A stretch of DNA of 63,772 nucleotides from NCBI GenBank assembly GCA_015680685.1, contig MNCI01010798.1, forward strand, positions 83,623 to 147,394. The letters run 5' to 3'. This DNA comes from Gnetum montanum. Lineage: Eukaryota; Streptophyta; Gnetopsida; Gnetales; Gnetaceae. Position numbers and translations under genes: made by a program. The notes below the pieces were generated by a model that saw nothing but the letters and a program-made list of their open reading frames with translations, was not told the origin of the DNA and made no database searches. This document shows, in pieces, positions 10,667 to 23,142 of the stretch; position 1 is the first letter of the stretch; every line of letters begins with the position of its first letter.

Positions 10667-11570
10667 TGATGAGCGGTGAGGTACCCCTACACTCAACCAT
10701 ATGAATACGAGCGTTCATGTGCGATCTGGTTGAACTTCATGGATAGGCTAGTCATGGTATCTAGATAGTTATACGTTGATCGCAGTTCGTTGTCTTCCCA
10801 CCTAGACTAGTATTTGCTTTGTCACATATGGTTTAGTCCAGAGTGAGGCGTATGATGTGATCCTAAATTAGTGCTACTCCTAGAGACAATGGAAAATAAT
10901 CTTGATTAAACTAATGAGTAATAGGAAATGAAATTTAAGCTAACCTAAGTGTGATGAGCATCCATTCCTTAATCATCCGTACACATCTTGGACCTCGTGC
11001 ATGACTACTACTGGGGTTACCAAACATAGATCCTAGGTACGCTACTGGGTTACCAAGTAGTCACACTTAAATGCTCATGATTAAGTCGTACTCATTCCAC
11101 ATTCAACAATAGGAATAGTAAATGATGATAAAGAAATATTAACTAAGAAAATAATAACTAACAATAATAATTAACAATAATAATTAAACAATTAAAACTA
11201 AGTGAATACTGCAATGATGAAGTAATCTTAATCCTTATTTCCAGTCATGTGCACATCCTAGTATGTCACACTCGAATAAAGGAGTCGTACAATTACAAGC
11301 ATCACACTACAGGCATGCACTGGGAAAATATTCTAACTCCTATAGAAACAAAATGCAAGGGCTTCACTACAACTACTAAAAGGATGCCTAAGCACAATGG
11401 GTGCATGCTTATTTATAGGCTAAAATAGGCCCTACATAAACGGGGCCACGTCGATGCATGGAGGGATGCGTCGACGGGGCCATGTCGATGCGGTCGCATA
11501 TATGGGACTGCATATACGGGGCCCTGTATACGCAGCCTAGTCAACGCATCGACTATATAGCGCTTCATCA
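10667..11570 (-). mobile_element. Solo LTR of family A with TTTGC target duplication
   Basis: A single 904-bp LTR in reverse orientation, from TGATGAGCGG to CTTCATCA, flanked by TTTGC at 10662-10666 and 11571-11575. There is no internal sequence, so it arose by recombination between the LTRs of a full insertion. The reversed TATAAATA lies at 11410-11417. Its U3 differs from A1 and A2: the GATATCGC dyads are replaced by other CG-containing dyads such as GTCGACG and GTCGATGCG (11448-11560). It sits inside family B gag. Confidence 0.92.
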
Positions 11571-11575
11571 TTTGC

Positions 11576-12426
11576 TAAGGTTGAACATTATCATTGATGG
11601 GTTCCTTTGTCCTCACTAAGGGAGAAGAACCGTGTTATTAGAATCTACCTAATGGGTAATCAGTGTTCTCCTTTCTAATTACAATGTTAGTGGGATTTAG
11701 ATTCCTTTCCCTTTAGAAGCCTTATGGTAAGCCTTCATGAATTTGTCTTTTTAAATTTGGGCCTCCATTAATTGATAGTTCCTGGAGATATGATTAGTCA
11801 CCATGTAATTTGGAGTTACTACTTTAAGCCCCAACTTCATTAGGAATGACATAAACATTGACAATATTGCACAATTAGTTGGCAATACTATGTTGCTCTC
11901 TAGGTCTCTTTATCGTAGCTATTCATCTTAGTGAAAGTTGAAGATGAGTTTGCATAATAGGAATCTAGATATGTATATAAAACTTTGATCTATTGAGGTA
12001 TATCATTTGCATTCTTTATTATCATATCACATGATCTTGGGAAGTCATCTATAAGTGGGGAATTATCCTTATGATCATTTTAGTTATTTAGGTGTGCCTT
12101 GAATAAAATATTATTATTTTCATATGATATGTCATTGTAGAGCTATAAAGATCCTTGTATAATTTTGGCTATTTAAAACACTAGCACAAAGTTCCTAGTG
12201 TTGCACCCTCTTTGGCCATTTCTACATAATTTAGAGTTCTGGGTTTACTTAATAATGACTTTTCAACTTAAAGTCATCTTCAATAATTCAAATTCAACAT
12301 TCTATGTCATTAGTCACATTGTTTTTAGTTCTTCTCTAGAATTTGTCAAAAATGACATCATATGTTATTTTGAGTGTCATTTTGGAATATGTATTCTTAG
12401 CCTTTAGTTTTGATGTATAGCATCAC
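11576..12426. other. Unassigned repeat-derived stretch
   Basis: The first 50 bases continue family B sequence broken by the solo LTR. The rest shows no reading frame that I can assign. About 12190-12400 resembles a decayed retroelement internal region, without a diagnostic domain. Confidence 0.35.
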
Positions 12427-13312
12427 TGTTAGAGTTTGGTTTTACATCACTTCAATAACTCTAATTTTACAAAGATCTTTAGGTCATGAGAAAAATTAAT
12501 AAATGATTTATTGATTGAACAAACTCTTAATTATACATCTTTTGTAATTGCTTTGTATTCTTTAGTCACTTTTAGTTTTTGGCTAACTTATTATGAATCT
12601 CTTCTTCATAACATACTCTACTTAAATACATCCTATTACTTATGATAGGCCTTCTAGAAATTTTTCTAGTTGGTTAGTCTTACATGGGTTGGGCCCTCAT
12701 GGACTCCTTCAACAATCCACAACTTGGCCTATTATGGACTACTACCTCATTCATAGCCTATCCTCCATAGTCATTCTCTTTACTCCATCATAATCTTCTA
12801 GATGGTCCCCTCTTCCTCTTTAGGAAACTAGACTAGATTACAGATGTCTCATCTTAGATCTCCTCTTCCTATTTAGGAAACTTGATCCTTCTTCACTACT
12901 TCTGTTTACAAGTAACTTGGCAACCTTTTGGTTTCTTGGGGGATCATTATGAATCTATGGATTGTAATGACTTCTATGTTTTATTATACTTTATGTTGTA
13001 GACTACTTTCATTCCTCTAAATATATATTTATCTTTCCTTGTCATCATGATTCTAATTTTTTCTACACAATACTACATTTAGCACCTTTTCTAATGATTC
13101 ATCATTCCTTACACTTAATATCTAATTAATCTTCAATTATTCTACATTAATTCCTCTTCACACTTTTCATAATTAATTGATGGTTGCTTATGTTTCATGA
13201 AAAGGTTATGAGTCACACCTTTTCATTATGACTTATTTACAGTCAGTTATAAATAGCCTTAATTGGTTATGAAATTGATGATTGTACATTGTGTTATGAT
13301 CATATTCTAACA
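12427..13312 (-). repeat. LTR-like relic F, probable 3' LTR
   Basis: Bounded by TGTTAG and CTAACA inverted ends. On the minus strand it begins TGTTAGAATATG and has a TATTTATAAC box near 13250. The minus-strand bases just before it are CCTAAAAGAGAG (13313-13324), a good polypurine tract. That makes it the 3' LTR of a reverse element whose body lies to the right. I found no second LTR and no flanking duplication (ATCAC against CTCTC). Confidence 0.5.
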
Positions 13313-13579
13313 CTCTCTTTTAGGCATTAGTTTCATAACTTTATTTATTATTTATGAGGTTAATAAGTTGCAAAGAATATTATACAAGCATATAATACTT
13401 CATGGTGGCCATTTATAAAGAATTATACATTTGTAAAAATTAATGGAATTACTTCCCCTCACTCATGAGTTCATAGAAATAACAAACAATGTAGCACAAC
13501 TTATGCACAAGGAACTTTTTTTATTCATTAATCTAAAAGAAGAATCATATATCATGAGTTGTCAATTTGGGAAATGAAT

Positions 13580-14530
13580 AGTGTAAACTTCATCTTAATG
13601 AGAAAATATGCTTAGGATGTTGGTGGTGGATCTATAGTTTCTTGTAGAACATCAAGAACAAGGATAGAACTAGAGGATGGTTTAGAAGTGAAAGGGAGTG
13701 GGGGGGTGTGGCGGTGGTGGTTGTGGGGGAAGTACTTTGACTTTTGTTACATCCAGTAATGATTCGAGATGTAGTAATTCTAGCTATTTTTGTGTCATGG
13801 ATGCCTTTAGTAATTCCTTCTTCCTTTGTAACTCTAAAAGTTCTACTTGGTAGGCCTTGACTTCATCATCTTTTAAGATGTGTTGTTGTCGATATTCTTC
13901 TACTCATGAATTAGCAACATATATCCTATTTTTGGCTTCTTGGATATTGGCTTTTATGTTTGATGCTCTATTATTAATTCTTGATTAGTTTTACAAAGAT
14001 TTTTAACTTCTTATTTTAGATGTTGAGCTTTATTCTGAAGCTCCTCCTTCTTTTCTAAATGTTGCTCCTTGATCTTTGTAACTTCTTATTCTAGTTCTTT
14101 CATAGATGGAGTTCCCTTACTTGGTCCTTGATCCAAGAGGTGTAATTTAGTCTTTATATATGTCTTGTATTGCTCCATTGTCTATGCAAACTTCTAAAAT
14201 TTGATTTCATTTCATCATATTTACTTAGTTGAATTTGCAAGACAATTTTCTATTCTTCTTTCTTCTTTCCATTAATGATAATTTTTTAAAGACCTCCAAG
14301 ATGTCATCATCTTTGCTATCCTATACTTGCCTGAATGGTGCATAACAAATCATAGATTTAACATAAAGATATACACTACTACTTATGAGCTCATGATCAT
14401 TTAGTATAATAGCTTCTTGGTATCTAACCAATACTGCACTCCCTTCTTTATTGCTGCATCTATATCCTTACTCTAGTGTTCAACAATTCTTCCCAAAAAT
14501 TCTTCTAGTCATTCCATTCAAAAAAAAATA
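13580..14530 (-). pseudogene. Coiled-coil ORF relic of element F
   Basis: Minus-strand reading rich in Glu, Lys and Gln (for example KEQHLEKKEELQNKAQHLK), ending in a proline run (PPQPPPPHPP) around 13700, about 270 bp before the polypurine tract. Stops and at least one frameshift break it. A coiled-coil ORF just before the 3' LTR is the layout of ORF2 in families A and B, but no clear residue-level match was seen. Function unknown. Confidence 0.4.
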
Positions 14531-14619
14531 AAAAAATAGGAAATTCATATATAGGACATATAACTTTTTTCCCCTAATAATTTATAAGTATTGATAGTCA
14601 TTAAGTCAATATAGGCTCT

Positions 14620-15475
14620 TAGACTATAAGATGGTTTAGTTATGGTTATGAATTGAATCCATGATCTAGTAACCCTCAATAAACCTACACTAATCTCATT
14701 TCTTTAACGATACATGAGTAGAGGTTATAGATTCCATCAGGTTATCATTCATGGTAAGTAATTCTATATAATATGAAGCCTTTTTCATGGTCATACATGA
14801 ATGTCCTAGTGTGAATGGAATACTAGGACATCCTTGGATAGCTCAACATTGTGTAAATCATCCCCTATATATCAAGAGATTCACTTTTCCTTCCAAAACT
14901 ATAAGATAATCATCTCATCTGATACATAAGTTTCAAATATCTCTCACCTAAATCATGAAGCACAATCTTGTTGGCTTAGTTGTGGACTAGCTGATATTAA
15001 AATTGAACCTGTGGGTAAATTTATAGTTATCTCCCCTTTTAAGAATTCTACTAATACTAAAGACTTGATAGATCTTAATGATGAGTCTATTTCTAATATT
15101 AGGTTTATTAACCTAGGCTTTGAAGAACTTGGCATATCCTCTACTAAGGAAAAGATTTTCCTTTGTCCTTCTCACACAAATATTTGAGGGTTCTTTGCCA
15201 ATATAATAATATAAAAGGCATGAGTTTTGAAACATCTTATTTGTTTTGTCTATTGCTTTTCCTAGGTGGTAGACATCTACTAGTACTTATTAGATACCTT
15301 TTCATCCATTCATTATTATCATTTATTATTATTAGATAGTGACATAGTAAATGGTTTCACAATGTTTATATATGACATCATTCTCATAACTATCATGACA
15401 CATAATGATGGTTGATAGAAAATGACAATATTATCTTACAAAGTTGTCACAATTAACACATGTCATTATAGATGT
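14620..15475 (+). pseudogene. Family D protease-region fragment, plus orientation
   Basis: Matches about 39840-40650 of D2 in the same orientation: the C-terminal half of the aspartic protease, the FxxLGFEELxISSTxEKIF run near 15100-15160, and the non-coding block after it (TTTTCCTAGGTGG... near 15260). It lies directly against D1 integrase, which runs the opposite way, so it is a rearranged or separately inserted piece rather than part of D1. Confidence 0.7.
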
Positions 15476-16160
15476 ATGTGTCTATTGCATTACATTTTGT
15501 TAACCATGATATGGAAAAAGTGTAATAGAGTCTTATTAGTAGACTTAGCTTGACCATGAAATTGAGGATAATAGGGTGATGAGAAGGATTAAGTGATATG
15601 GTACATTCCACATAAATTAGCTACCCCCTTACTTTTAAACTGAGATCCATTATCAATTACAATTTGGAAATGTACATTGAAGCATGTTATGATGTGGTTA
15701 ATGATGAAATTACAGATGAAGTAAGGCTTGGTAAAATGTAAAGGAATAACTTCTACCCACTTAACGATGTGGTAGATAAGTGAAGCATGCCTTTGGCAAG
15801 TATCACATGTCTTGAATAGATGGTATGCATCTTTGTCTAAGGTTAGCCATCAATAGCTGAAAGAAATAATGCATGTAGCTAGAGAGTGCGATCTTAAGTA
15901 TTCATCAAAAACTCCTAAGTGGAACTGATTAAGGACTATCTTAGACTTTTTAGGACTAAGATAATGTATAAGAACACCCATAGAAGAAACATAATAAAGG
16001 AAATTTGGATTCACAAATTGAAAACACTGAGTATGTTTGTGTAAAGCATCCTTTTTGAGAATGCATAAGGTAATTAGAAGTTTTCTTAGTAGTAAGCTAA
16101 TGAAGAAGATTAGCGTATTATTGATTATCATCATTCATATTGATAGTACTTATCAAGACA
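15476..16160 (-). pseudogene. Family D1 integrase, truncated
   Basis: Minus strand. The zinc-binding part ends in CDTCQRHAS (about 15830-15800). The catalytic core follows with KWVEVIPL, IVIDNGSQFKSKG and PQFHGQAKSTNKTLL. The first catalytic Asp is seen; the Glu expected in GQAE is Lys. The C-terminal part present in D2 is missing because the reading stops at the junction with the plus-strand protease fragment near 15475. Confidence 0.75.
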
Positions 16161-16249
16161 TTGGAAGATTGTGTAATAGGTGTTAAGCAAACTAACTACA
16201 AGAGTTAATCTTAAATAGTAGAAGGATAATCATGGATGGCAAAGGGTGC

Positions 16250-16760
16250 CAAGGCATTGGCTAGCATGTTTAGAGTGCAGAATGTGGCTCAAGAAATAAG
16301 TAGAGAAGGAAAGGAAGAGTTCCTTAGCCATTTCTAAATAAGGAACTAAGTAAGAAGCCTTGCAATTATAGTCACCATTAACTTGATTTATAATGAGCTA
16401 AGAGTCATAATAAATAGTAACAATTGTAACTTGATTTGATAAGGCTAGTAAGAAACCTCGTATTAGAGCCTCATATTCAACTATGTTACTGGTATAAGGA
16501 AAGTTAAGCTTATGAACTCGAAAAAGAGCTTGTTTAGTGAAAAGGATAAGAACATAAGCTACACTAGATCTAAAGGAAATGTATGCTCCATAAAAATAAA
16601 GGATGGTGTCTAAGTCCTTAGCATTAGTATGTAAGCTATGAACAACATTAGTTGTTTAAGAGAAAGAGATAATATTAGTTATGGCTTGACCTTTGATGGA
16701 GTGTTGAGATAAGAAAAAAAGTCTTCCAATGAGCTAAGTAATTATTTTCAAAAGGATTAT
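16250..16760 (-). pseudogene. Family D1 second RNase H (Tat-type)
   Basis: Minus-strand run YFYGAYIS...LNFPYTSNIVEYEALIRGF...YYDSxLIINQVNGDY, typical of the extra RNase H domain that Tat-lineage Ty3/gypsy elements carry between the normal RNase H and integrase. The first catalytic Asp is replaced in this copy (FYGA). D2 has the same domain at 54430-54790. Confidence 0.65.
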
Positions 16761-16779
16761 TAGCAACTTTATCTTTATA

Positions 16780-17960
16780 GAAAAAAACACCTTAGCATTG
16801 AGAAGATAATGCCTCCACTTCTTAAGAGCAAAGACTAGACTTCGACAAGACTTCTTGATGTTAGAGTATCTACTCTCATAGTTTAAAAAAGGATAAGATA
16901 TGTAATATATGGGAAGATCAACTACATCTTCTCACCTTTGAGAGGACATGATAGATATGAAATGATTGGATTTAGAAAGATAGAGGTAGAAAGATTAATT
17001 TAATTATGGAGGATGTAGAATAGGAAAAGTAGATAAGGCTTATTTGATGGAATTAAAGATCTTTTGAAACTTCTTGTTCTAAATGAAAGAGGTGGATTTA
17101 TCAAGTGAGTGAGATTTACAAAGTAATTTAAAGGCTGAATGTAATTAGTAAGAATGAAAATAAAGTGGTAAATCAATTGAAGATGACCTTGTAAAATACA
17201 TATATCTTAAATATTCGTAGGTAGTGCAAGATTTAGAATAGCCTTAATCTTATTAGAGTCAACAACTATACCATCTTGAGAAATAAAGTAATCTAACATC
17301 TTATCCTTGAGAATCTCAAAAATACATTTCTTGGAATTAAGATGAAGGTTAAACTTGTCACAATAAATTAGAACATTGTCCAAGTCAAAAGCATGGTTAA
17401 TGGCTAGTGTAGACTTGATGGTCAAATTATTAGCATAATGATTAATTATTTTGAACATCATGTCATTGAAGATAAAAGTCATAGTTCATTGATAAGTAGA
17501 TCTAGTGTTCTTAAGTCCAAAGGGCATTTTAGTGTAACAAAGTGTTCCCCAAAAAGTCATGAAAGTCATATATTATTAGTCCTTTGGATTTATCTAGATT
17601 TGGTTGTAACTAGAAAATCCATCCATAAAGGATAGAAGAACATGACCAGCTATAGAGTCTATGAGCTAATCAATATTGGATAAAGGAGAGTTATCCTTAA
17701 AAGTAAGCTTGTTAAGGTCTTGTATGTCAATGCATATGTGAACACCACCATTCTTTTTGGAAACCATAACCAGGTTAGAAACCCAATTAGAATAGTCAAT
17801 AAGGTGGATAAATCCAACATTGTAGAGCTTAGTAATTTTTTCTTTGATAGCTAAAGCTATAGCAGGATGGATTTTTTTGACCTTTTTTTTAATGGGTTTG
17901 GAACCTTTTTCCAAGATGATGTCATGTTGAACTAGCTTTGGGACTTGACTGGGCATATCA
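16780..17960 (-). pseudogene. Family D1 reverse transcriptase and RNase H
   Basis: Minus strand. The N-terminal RT run is PKLVQHDIILEKGSKPIKKK...GFIHLIDYSNWVSN...VSKKNGG (17956-17666). The palm follows with FIFNDMMFKI and the active-site position reading HYANN instead of YVDD (about 17420). Then LHLNSKKCIFEILKDKMLDY and the RNase H link, ending with RYSNIKKSCRSLVFALKKWRHYL near 16830. Stops and a lost active site mean it is dead. The domain order RT, RNase H, second RNase H, integrase places family D in the Tat/Ogre group. Confidence 0.8.
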
Positions 17961-19546
17961 TTGTATCCCTAAGAAAAAGAAATTGAATGCTTTTTAAAGA
18001 TTGCTAGGATAGCTTCTTGAAGATTTTGCAAAAGGAAAGAGCTAAGCTAGTGGGCCTTCTATTCATCCTTATGGCTATTCAATACTCATACATCAAGAAA
18101 GTGGTCATTTATTAGAAAAGGCTCTGATGAAGAAAAGAAAGGTTTAATTGAGGTAAAAGTTCATCCTTGATGATGTTTAGAGAGGATATCAGAGAAGTCA
18201 AGCTCGATGTTAAATCAATAAAAGAAAGATAAATAGTCCTACATGCATAGCTTGAAAGATGGATCAAGATTTAGAGGTTGAAGTAGAGACTTTGAATGGG
18301 TAGCCATGTTTAGTGGGACTATGATTAGAAGGTCATATTTGCCATTTGAGAGAGAAGATGTTAAAAGCTAAGTTAAGTAACATTGAAATATCATGAACAT
18401 CAAAACTTTTAGGACATGTGTCATTTCTAAATTATAAGAGCAATGAAAATAGAAGAGTTTGACACCAAATATTTTATTTACATCAAAGTAATTTTGAAAT
18501 CAGAGTATAATCAAAGTGAAGGAGATAGTGAAGCTAAAGCATGGAAAGTGGTAGTAGTAGTAGGAAAGCAACAAAGGATGGATCCAAAAATAGTAGGAAA
18601 TTACCTCAATCCTACTCACTTCTCCTAGATCTCAAATGTGAATTATTGATATCCTAGTTAGGAATTTTTCATAGAGTTCACCACTGTTCCTCTAGTTTGC
18701 TGTAATGGCTATTTTGGAATTTGGAATTTTAAAGTAAATTTACTAGTTAGATGTAATCCTAGGATTAGATTAATGTTGTTTCATAGTTTATAAGGATCAT
18801 TAAGCTTGGATTTAAGCTTTTTATTTTATTTTATCATGGGATCAAGAATCCCATCACATGTCCTTCATTTTAAGGGTTTTAAAAAATTTCTAGGTTGTGA
18901 TGCTAGAAACTTCATACATGTGTAGATTTTATGTTGGCTGTAAGTAGTACATGGAAAATACCTTAATCATCTAGGCTTTCTAGTAGGTTACTACCTAGAT
19001 TAAAGAAATTGTGATTTTCCACATCAATATTACAGTGCATCAAACAACCCTAGGGCAATAAAATCTTGTAATTTTAGCTAACGTAAGCTAAATATAGTTA
19101 AATATATTGAGTTATACAAGTAGTAATATAGCTAAACCAATGATTTTATGGCTAAATTTACAATCATTCTTATGAATTTTATAAAAACATGATTTTTGGG
19201 GTTTTTAGTGAAGAGCACGATGTGGGAAGAACACAACGTATGAATTTTGATATATCAACATTTTTGCTAAATGCCTAAATAATTTGAAGTGTAAAACAAT
19301 GTCTTACATCAAAATATGTTTAAATGTAGAATATTAGAGTTTGGTGATTAGGTCTTGAGGAATGATGTTAAAAATTCAAAGGAGAATGTTAACATGAAAC
19401 TAACATATCCTCAATATATTTTAATATTATGTTAGAGTTTTAACATGAAATTGTGTCTTCGATGCTAAAATGGTTTGATATTTATTATAGGGATGTAGCA
19501 ACACCTAGGCTCCTTATCATTTAGCCTATGCTTTTTATCTTGGTGG
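17961..19546. other. D1 interval between RT and the antisense gene
   Basis: Right of RT on the minus strand lies the linker that normally joins protease to RT, with no clear domain. From about 18440 it matches 51800-52560 of D2 in reverse complement, including TAAGCTTGGATTTAAGCTT-like and CCAACTAGGxTTTTGATGA-like runs. This is probably the promoter and 5' untranslated part of the antisense gene that begins at 19547, but no firm TATA box was chosen. Confidence 0.5.
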
Positions 19547-21961
19547 ATGAAAGAAGCTTCTTAGAAAACAAATGAAGAAAGAAAGGTCTAATCATCAGCA
19601 AGACACTATTTGATGACAACATGCTTATGCCACCAAAGCTATGGGTATGCAAGGGATCTACAAAATTATTTAGATTCTTCATTATCCTTTTTAGCATGGA
19701 GATCTAGATAGGTTTGAATGAGGAGATGGTTCTATGAGATTTAGAGGAAATCTTGCTAGGATTCTCTACAAAACTCATAGAGATAATATTTGAAAGAAAC
19801 TTAAAGATTGAGGAGTTGAGCAAGGAAAACTTAGTGTCTAGGAAATGATTGGACAAGCTATGAGAGATGTGAGAGTATCCATAGTTTAGTGCTAATAACA
19901 CATTACCTAGAAACTCAAACTTCTAGGATAATGTCTAATTTGCTAAATTCTTAGATTTTTTTGAGATGTGAATTTAAAGCTCAAGAATTGAGAAAAGTTT
20001 AAGTTAGTCTTATGTTCACTAAAACTAACTTGGAGCTTTTCATTGTGCAAGTCTGTTGATCTAAACATGCAAATTCGATACCATTTAGTATTTTTGAAGA
20101 ACTTATTGCAAAATATATCCCAACATTGAAATTGGAGACCTCAAGTAATGTCCCATTTCGATGTGTAATACAAAGGATTGAGATTCCATAAGTTTTGAAA
20201 TAAGTACAATAATTGGGGATGGCTTCATCCATTGTGGAATAATGTCCATGGAGAGAATGTGGATTGGCCAAAGTGGTGGAGAATTATCCTAAGTCCAAAG
20301 AATAAGTAGGAAAAGCTAATTTTTGTGTATTTTTATTGTTCAAGTTAAACAAAAGATGGGATTATCTAGAAAATGCTAACAATGAGATATTCTTACTTGC
20401 AACTCAAATAAACAGTGATGATGCAAAGTTCATTGATATCATGGGAGAAGTTAAAGAGTTTGAGGTGATATCTACTATTGAAATGCAAAGTGCTCAAAAG
20501 TGATAGTTTGAGGCAAAAGGAGTAAAATATTTTAACAAGCTTAGAAAGATAGGAATTTTATGTGCTTTAGGATTAAAGCATCCCTACCATAGTATAGTAG
20601 AGTGTGTTAGATTAATAAAGAGTTATATAGTAGAAAAAGCAATTTTTATGGTACATGTAAACTAGAAACAAGTCATCATCACTTGGGATCTAGCTACACT
20701 GAGGTATTTGTTAAGATTTCTAGAGAGAAAAATAAAGATTAAGAATTCCAATCTAGATTTAATAGAATTCTATGTCAAGGAGAAGTAGATAGGGTAAAAA
20801 AAGAACACCATTAATGTGCATAACAAAATGAATGAAGACTTGAAAAAGTTATTCCCTTTGTTCATTGAAACACTATTTTATGACAAGATTGGTTAGAAAT
20901 GAAAGCTATCCCCCAAGTGGTTGTAAGGATTATATAGAGTGATAACCCAAGTAAGAGCAACTAATTGGAGACTAGTGATCTATCAAGGAATGATAGAAGA
21001 AAAGGTGAAAATACCTAAAAAGAACAAGAAAGGGAATAAGAAGATAGTGACTTGAAGGTTCTATTTTGGCTTTTATTACAAATTAATAAAAGCTATGGTA
21101 ACGCTATTTGCTAGAGGAGAAGAAAAGTAAGAAGGCATCACTTTTGAGGTGGACTTTATATCCCCACTATGCTAATACATGGAGATTCTAATATTTTCTT
21201 ATAGCATTGGAGGTGGTGGTCCTTTGACATTGGTGTTAAATACTATAGAAGAAGTTGGATCCTCAATGTTAGAAAGCATTAAGAAGACACAAAAGAAAAT
21301 AAGTGGAGATAGAGAAGTAGGGAATAAGGGAAATTTGGAGAGCACCTTTGGAACTATAGAGAAATACTAGATGTTAATAAAGAAGAAATATCTTTTTAAG
21401 GAAGAAATCTCCTCTAGAGCCCCGAAAGTAAAAGTCTCCCAAAAGAAATTGGAGGAATAAATAAGAAACCTTTTTAATTTTTGTGAATTTAGAAAACTTT
21501 GCCAAGTGCAATTGATGCAACATAATTTCTAGTTTTAATGTTTTCAAAAATGACATGGTGCTAATACTTAGCTTTTTTGTAGAAGATGCTCATGATAGAA
21601 GAGAAATGGAACAAGAAACTAAAAAGCTACGTTCTAGCCTTCATTCCACTCCATAATATTAGAAGGAAGGTAGGAGCATGTAGGAGATTGATTTCTTATA
21701 TGAATTATTTTCATTAGAGGAAAATGAGAGGGATAGAAAAATTTTATCTTTTTTTCTAACCTCTTTGGTTTAAACCTTGATAAAATAGGCCAAGAAGCAC
21801 AAGAAAGGGAGGATAGGAGAAGGAACAAGCTATCAGAGTTGAAGATCTCACCTTTACCTCCTATATATGTCACTCCACCACCTAGCAAACCAATTTTGAA
21901 TAATGTGAAGACTTACAAATAGATAAAAAAAGTGATAGGTCAAAGCTTTTCACATCATATG

Positions 21962-22049
21962 GTAAGTATGATTAATGTTGTATTGAAAGTTTTTATGTTA
22001 ATCCTATAGAAGTAGAAAAGATTTAATCAATTTCTTCTCTTTTCCAAAG
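21962..22049 (+). other. Intron of the antisense gene, D1 (88 nt)
   Basis: Starts GTAAGTATG after exon end CATATG, and ends in a pyrimidine-rich tract and CCAAAG before ATGAAAAAG. D2 has the same intron at 48920-49006 (87 nt), with the same GTAAGT donor but CCAAAA at the acceptor. Confidence 0.75.
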
Positions 22050-23066
22050 ATGAAAAAGAAGATCTAGGATTATGTAAAGGATAAGAAGATGATGCTCAAA
22101 GGATTAGCAAAGGATATGTAGAGGAAGCTAAACCTAGTCTCTCCAAGAGAAGGTAAGTAGTTAGAAACATTATTATTGGAAAATAATATTCATTGTTAGA
22201 GATAGAAAATATGATATTCTCTTGCTTATGATGAAAAGATAAAGATTAAGATAAATAAGGATTAAGTAACATTCTATGATCTAGTAGTCAATGTAGATGT
22301 AGTAGTAAAGAAGGTTTTTGTAGAAAAAATAAGTGCTACCCTTAATTATGCCAATGATATGGGAGTATTAGCTATAAAATAGGTTAACACAAATTTCATG
22401 CTCTTAGACTTATTATAGTAAGAGCAGAAAGAAAACGAAGAAAACAAACATTAAATAAAGATGTTGTTTAAGCAAGTGGAGCAATTGAAGAAAAAAAATA
22501 AGAAACACTAACATGATCAGGTATAACCCTTCTCCCAAAGTAGATTGGAGAGCAAAGAATAAAGCTTTAGAGTTCCAAAGAGCATTGATGGAAAGGAAGA
22601 GATTAGCTTTGGCGATGCCTCGCTCCATGGCAAGTTTAAGGAACTCTGCAACAACATGGAAGAGTTGGGGTAGAAAGCACCAAACGAATAAGCAGTAGTA
22701 CAAAAAAGAGTACCACAAGTTATTAAAGAAAAATAAAAGCCAATTTGTAGATAAGGAAATAAGGAATTTATTCATTAAACAAATAAAGTTAGAGGAATTT
22801 TTTGAAAATTTCACTAATAGTATGATTATTATTATATTGGAGGAAGAAGAAAGAGGTCCTTAAGAAAAGCCTTTGGTAGAAGAGAAAGATGATGATATCA
22901 CCCTAGAAGAATTAAAAGGCTACGAGGAAGAATGGGCTAGCATTCTATCAAGGATTTCGAGTTTATCTTTTGATACATTAGATATGACCATCTTGAGCTT
23001 AGAGGAGATATAACAAAGAATACTGAAGATATATAAAGAGATGCAGGATAAGAATCAAAACATTAG

Positions 23067-23142
23067 GCAATCATTTTATTTTATTTTACTTGATTGATAA
23101 AATAAAATAAACTAACCTATTGGTCTTAATTTTTATATGCAG
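23067..23142 (+). other. Intron of the antisense gene, D1 (76 nt)
   Basis: Exon end CATTAG is followed by GCAATC; an ACTAAC branch-like motif lies at 23111-23116 and the acceptor is TATATGCAG before ACCCTAG. D2 has the partner intron at 41199-41273 (75 nt) with a GT donor and a lost acceptor (AA). Together they give a normal GT-AG ancestor. Confidence 0.7.

Noticed and set aside
12427-13312. Relic F as the 3' LTR of D1
   Set aside because: It does not resemble the sequence after D2 integrase, and a coiled-coil ORF rather than integrase lies next to it.
19999-20271. Minus-strand frame in D1 and its plus-strand partner in D2 (50715-50909), which look alike
   Set aside because: They match because the DNA is homologous. 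The opposite strand gives the longer continuous reading (FEELIAKYIPTL...), carries the introns and shares the stop, so these are shadows.
22413-22814. 133-residue minus-strand frame in D1
   Set aside because: Lies opposite the coiled-coil part of the antisense gene; its Leu/Phe runs are the complement of Lys/Glu codons.
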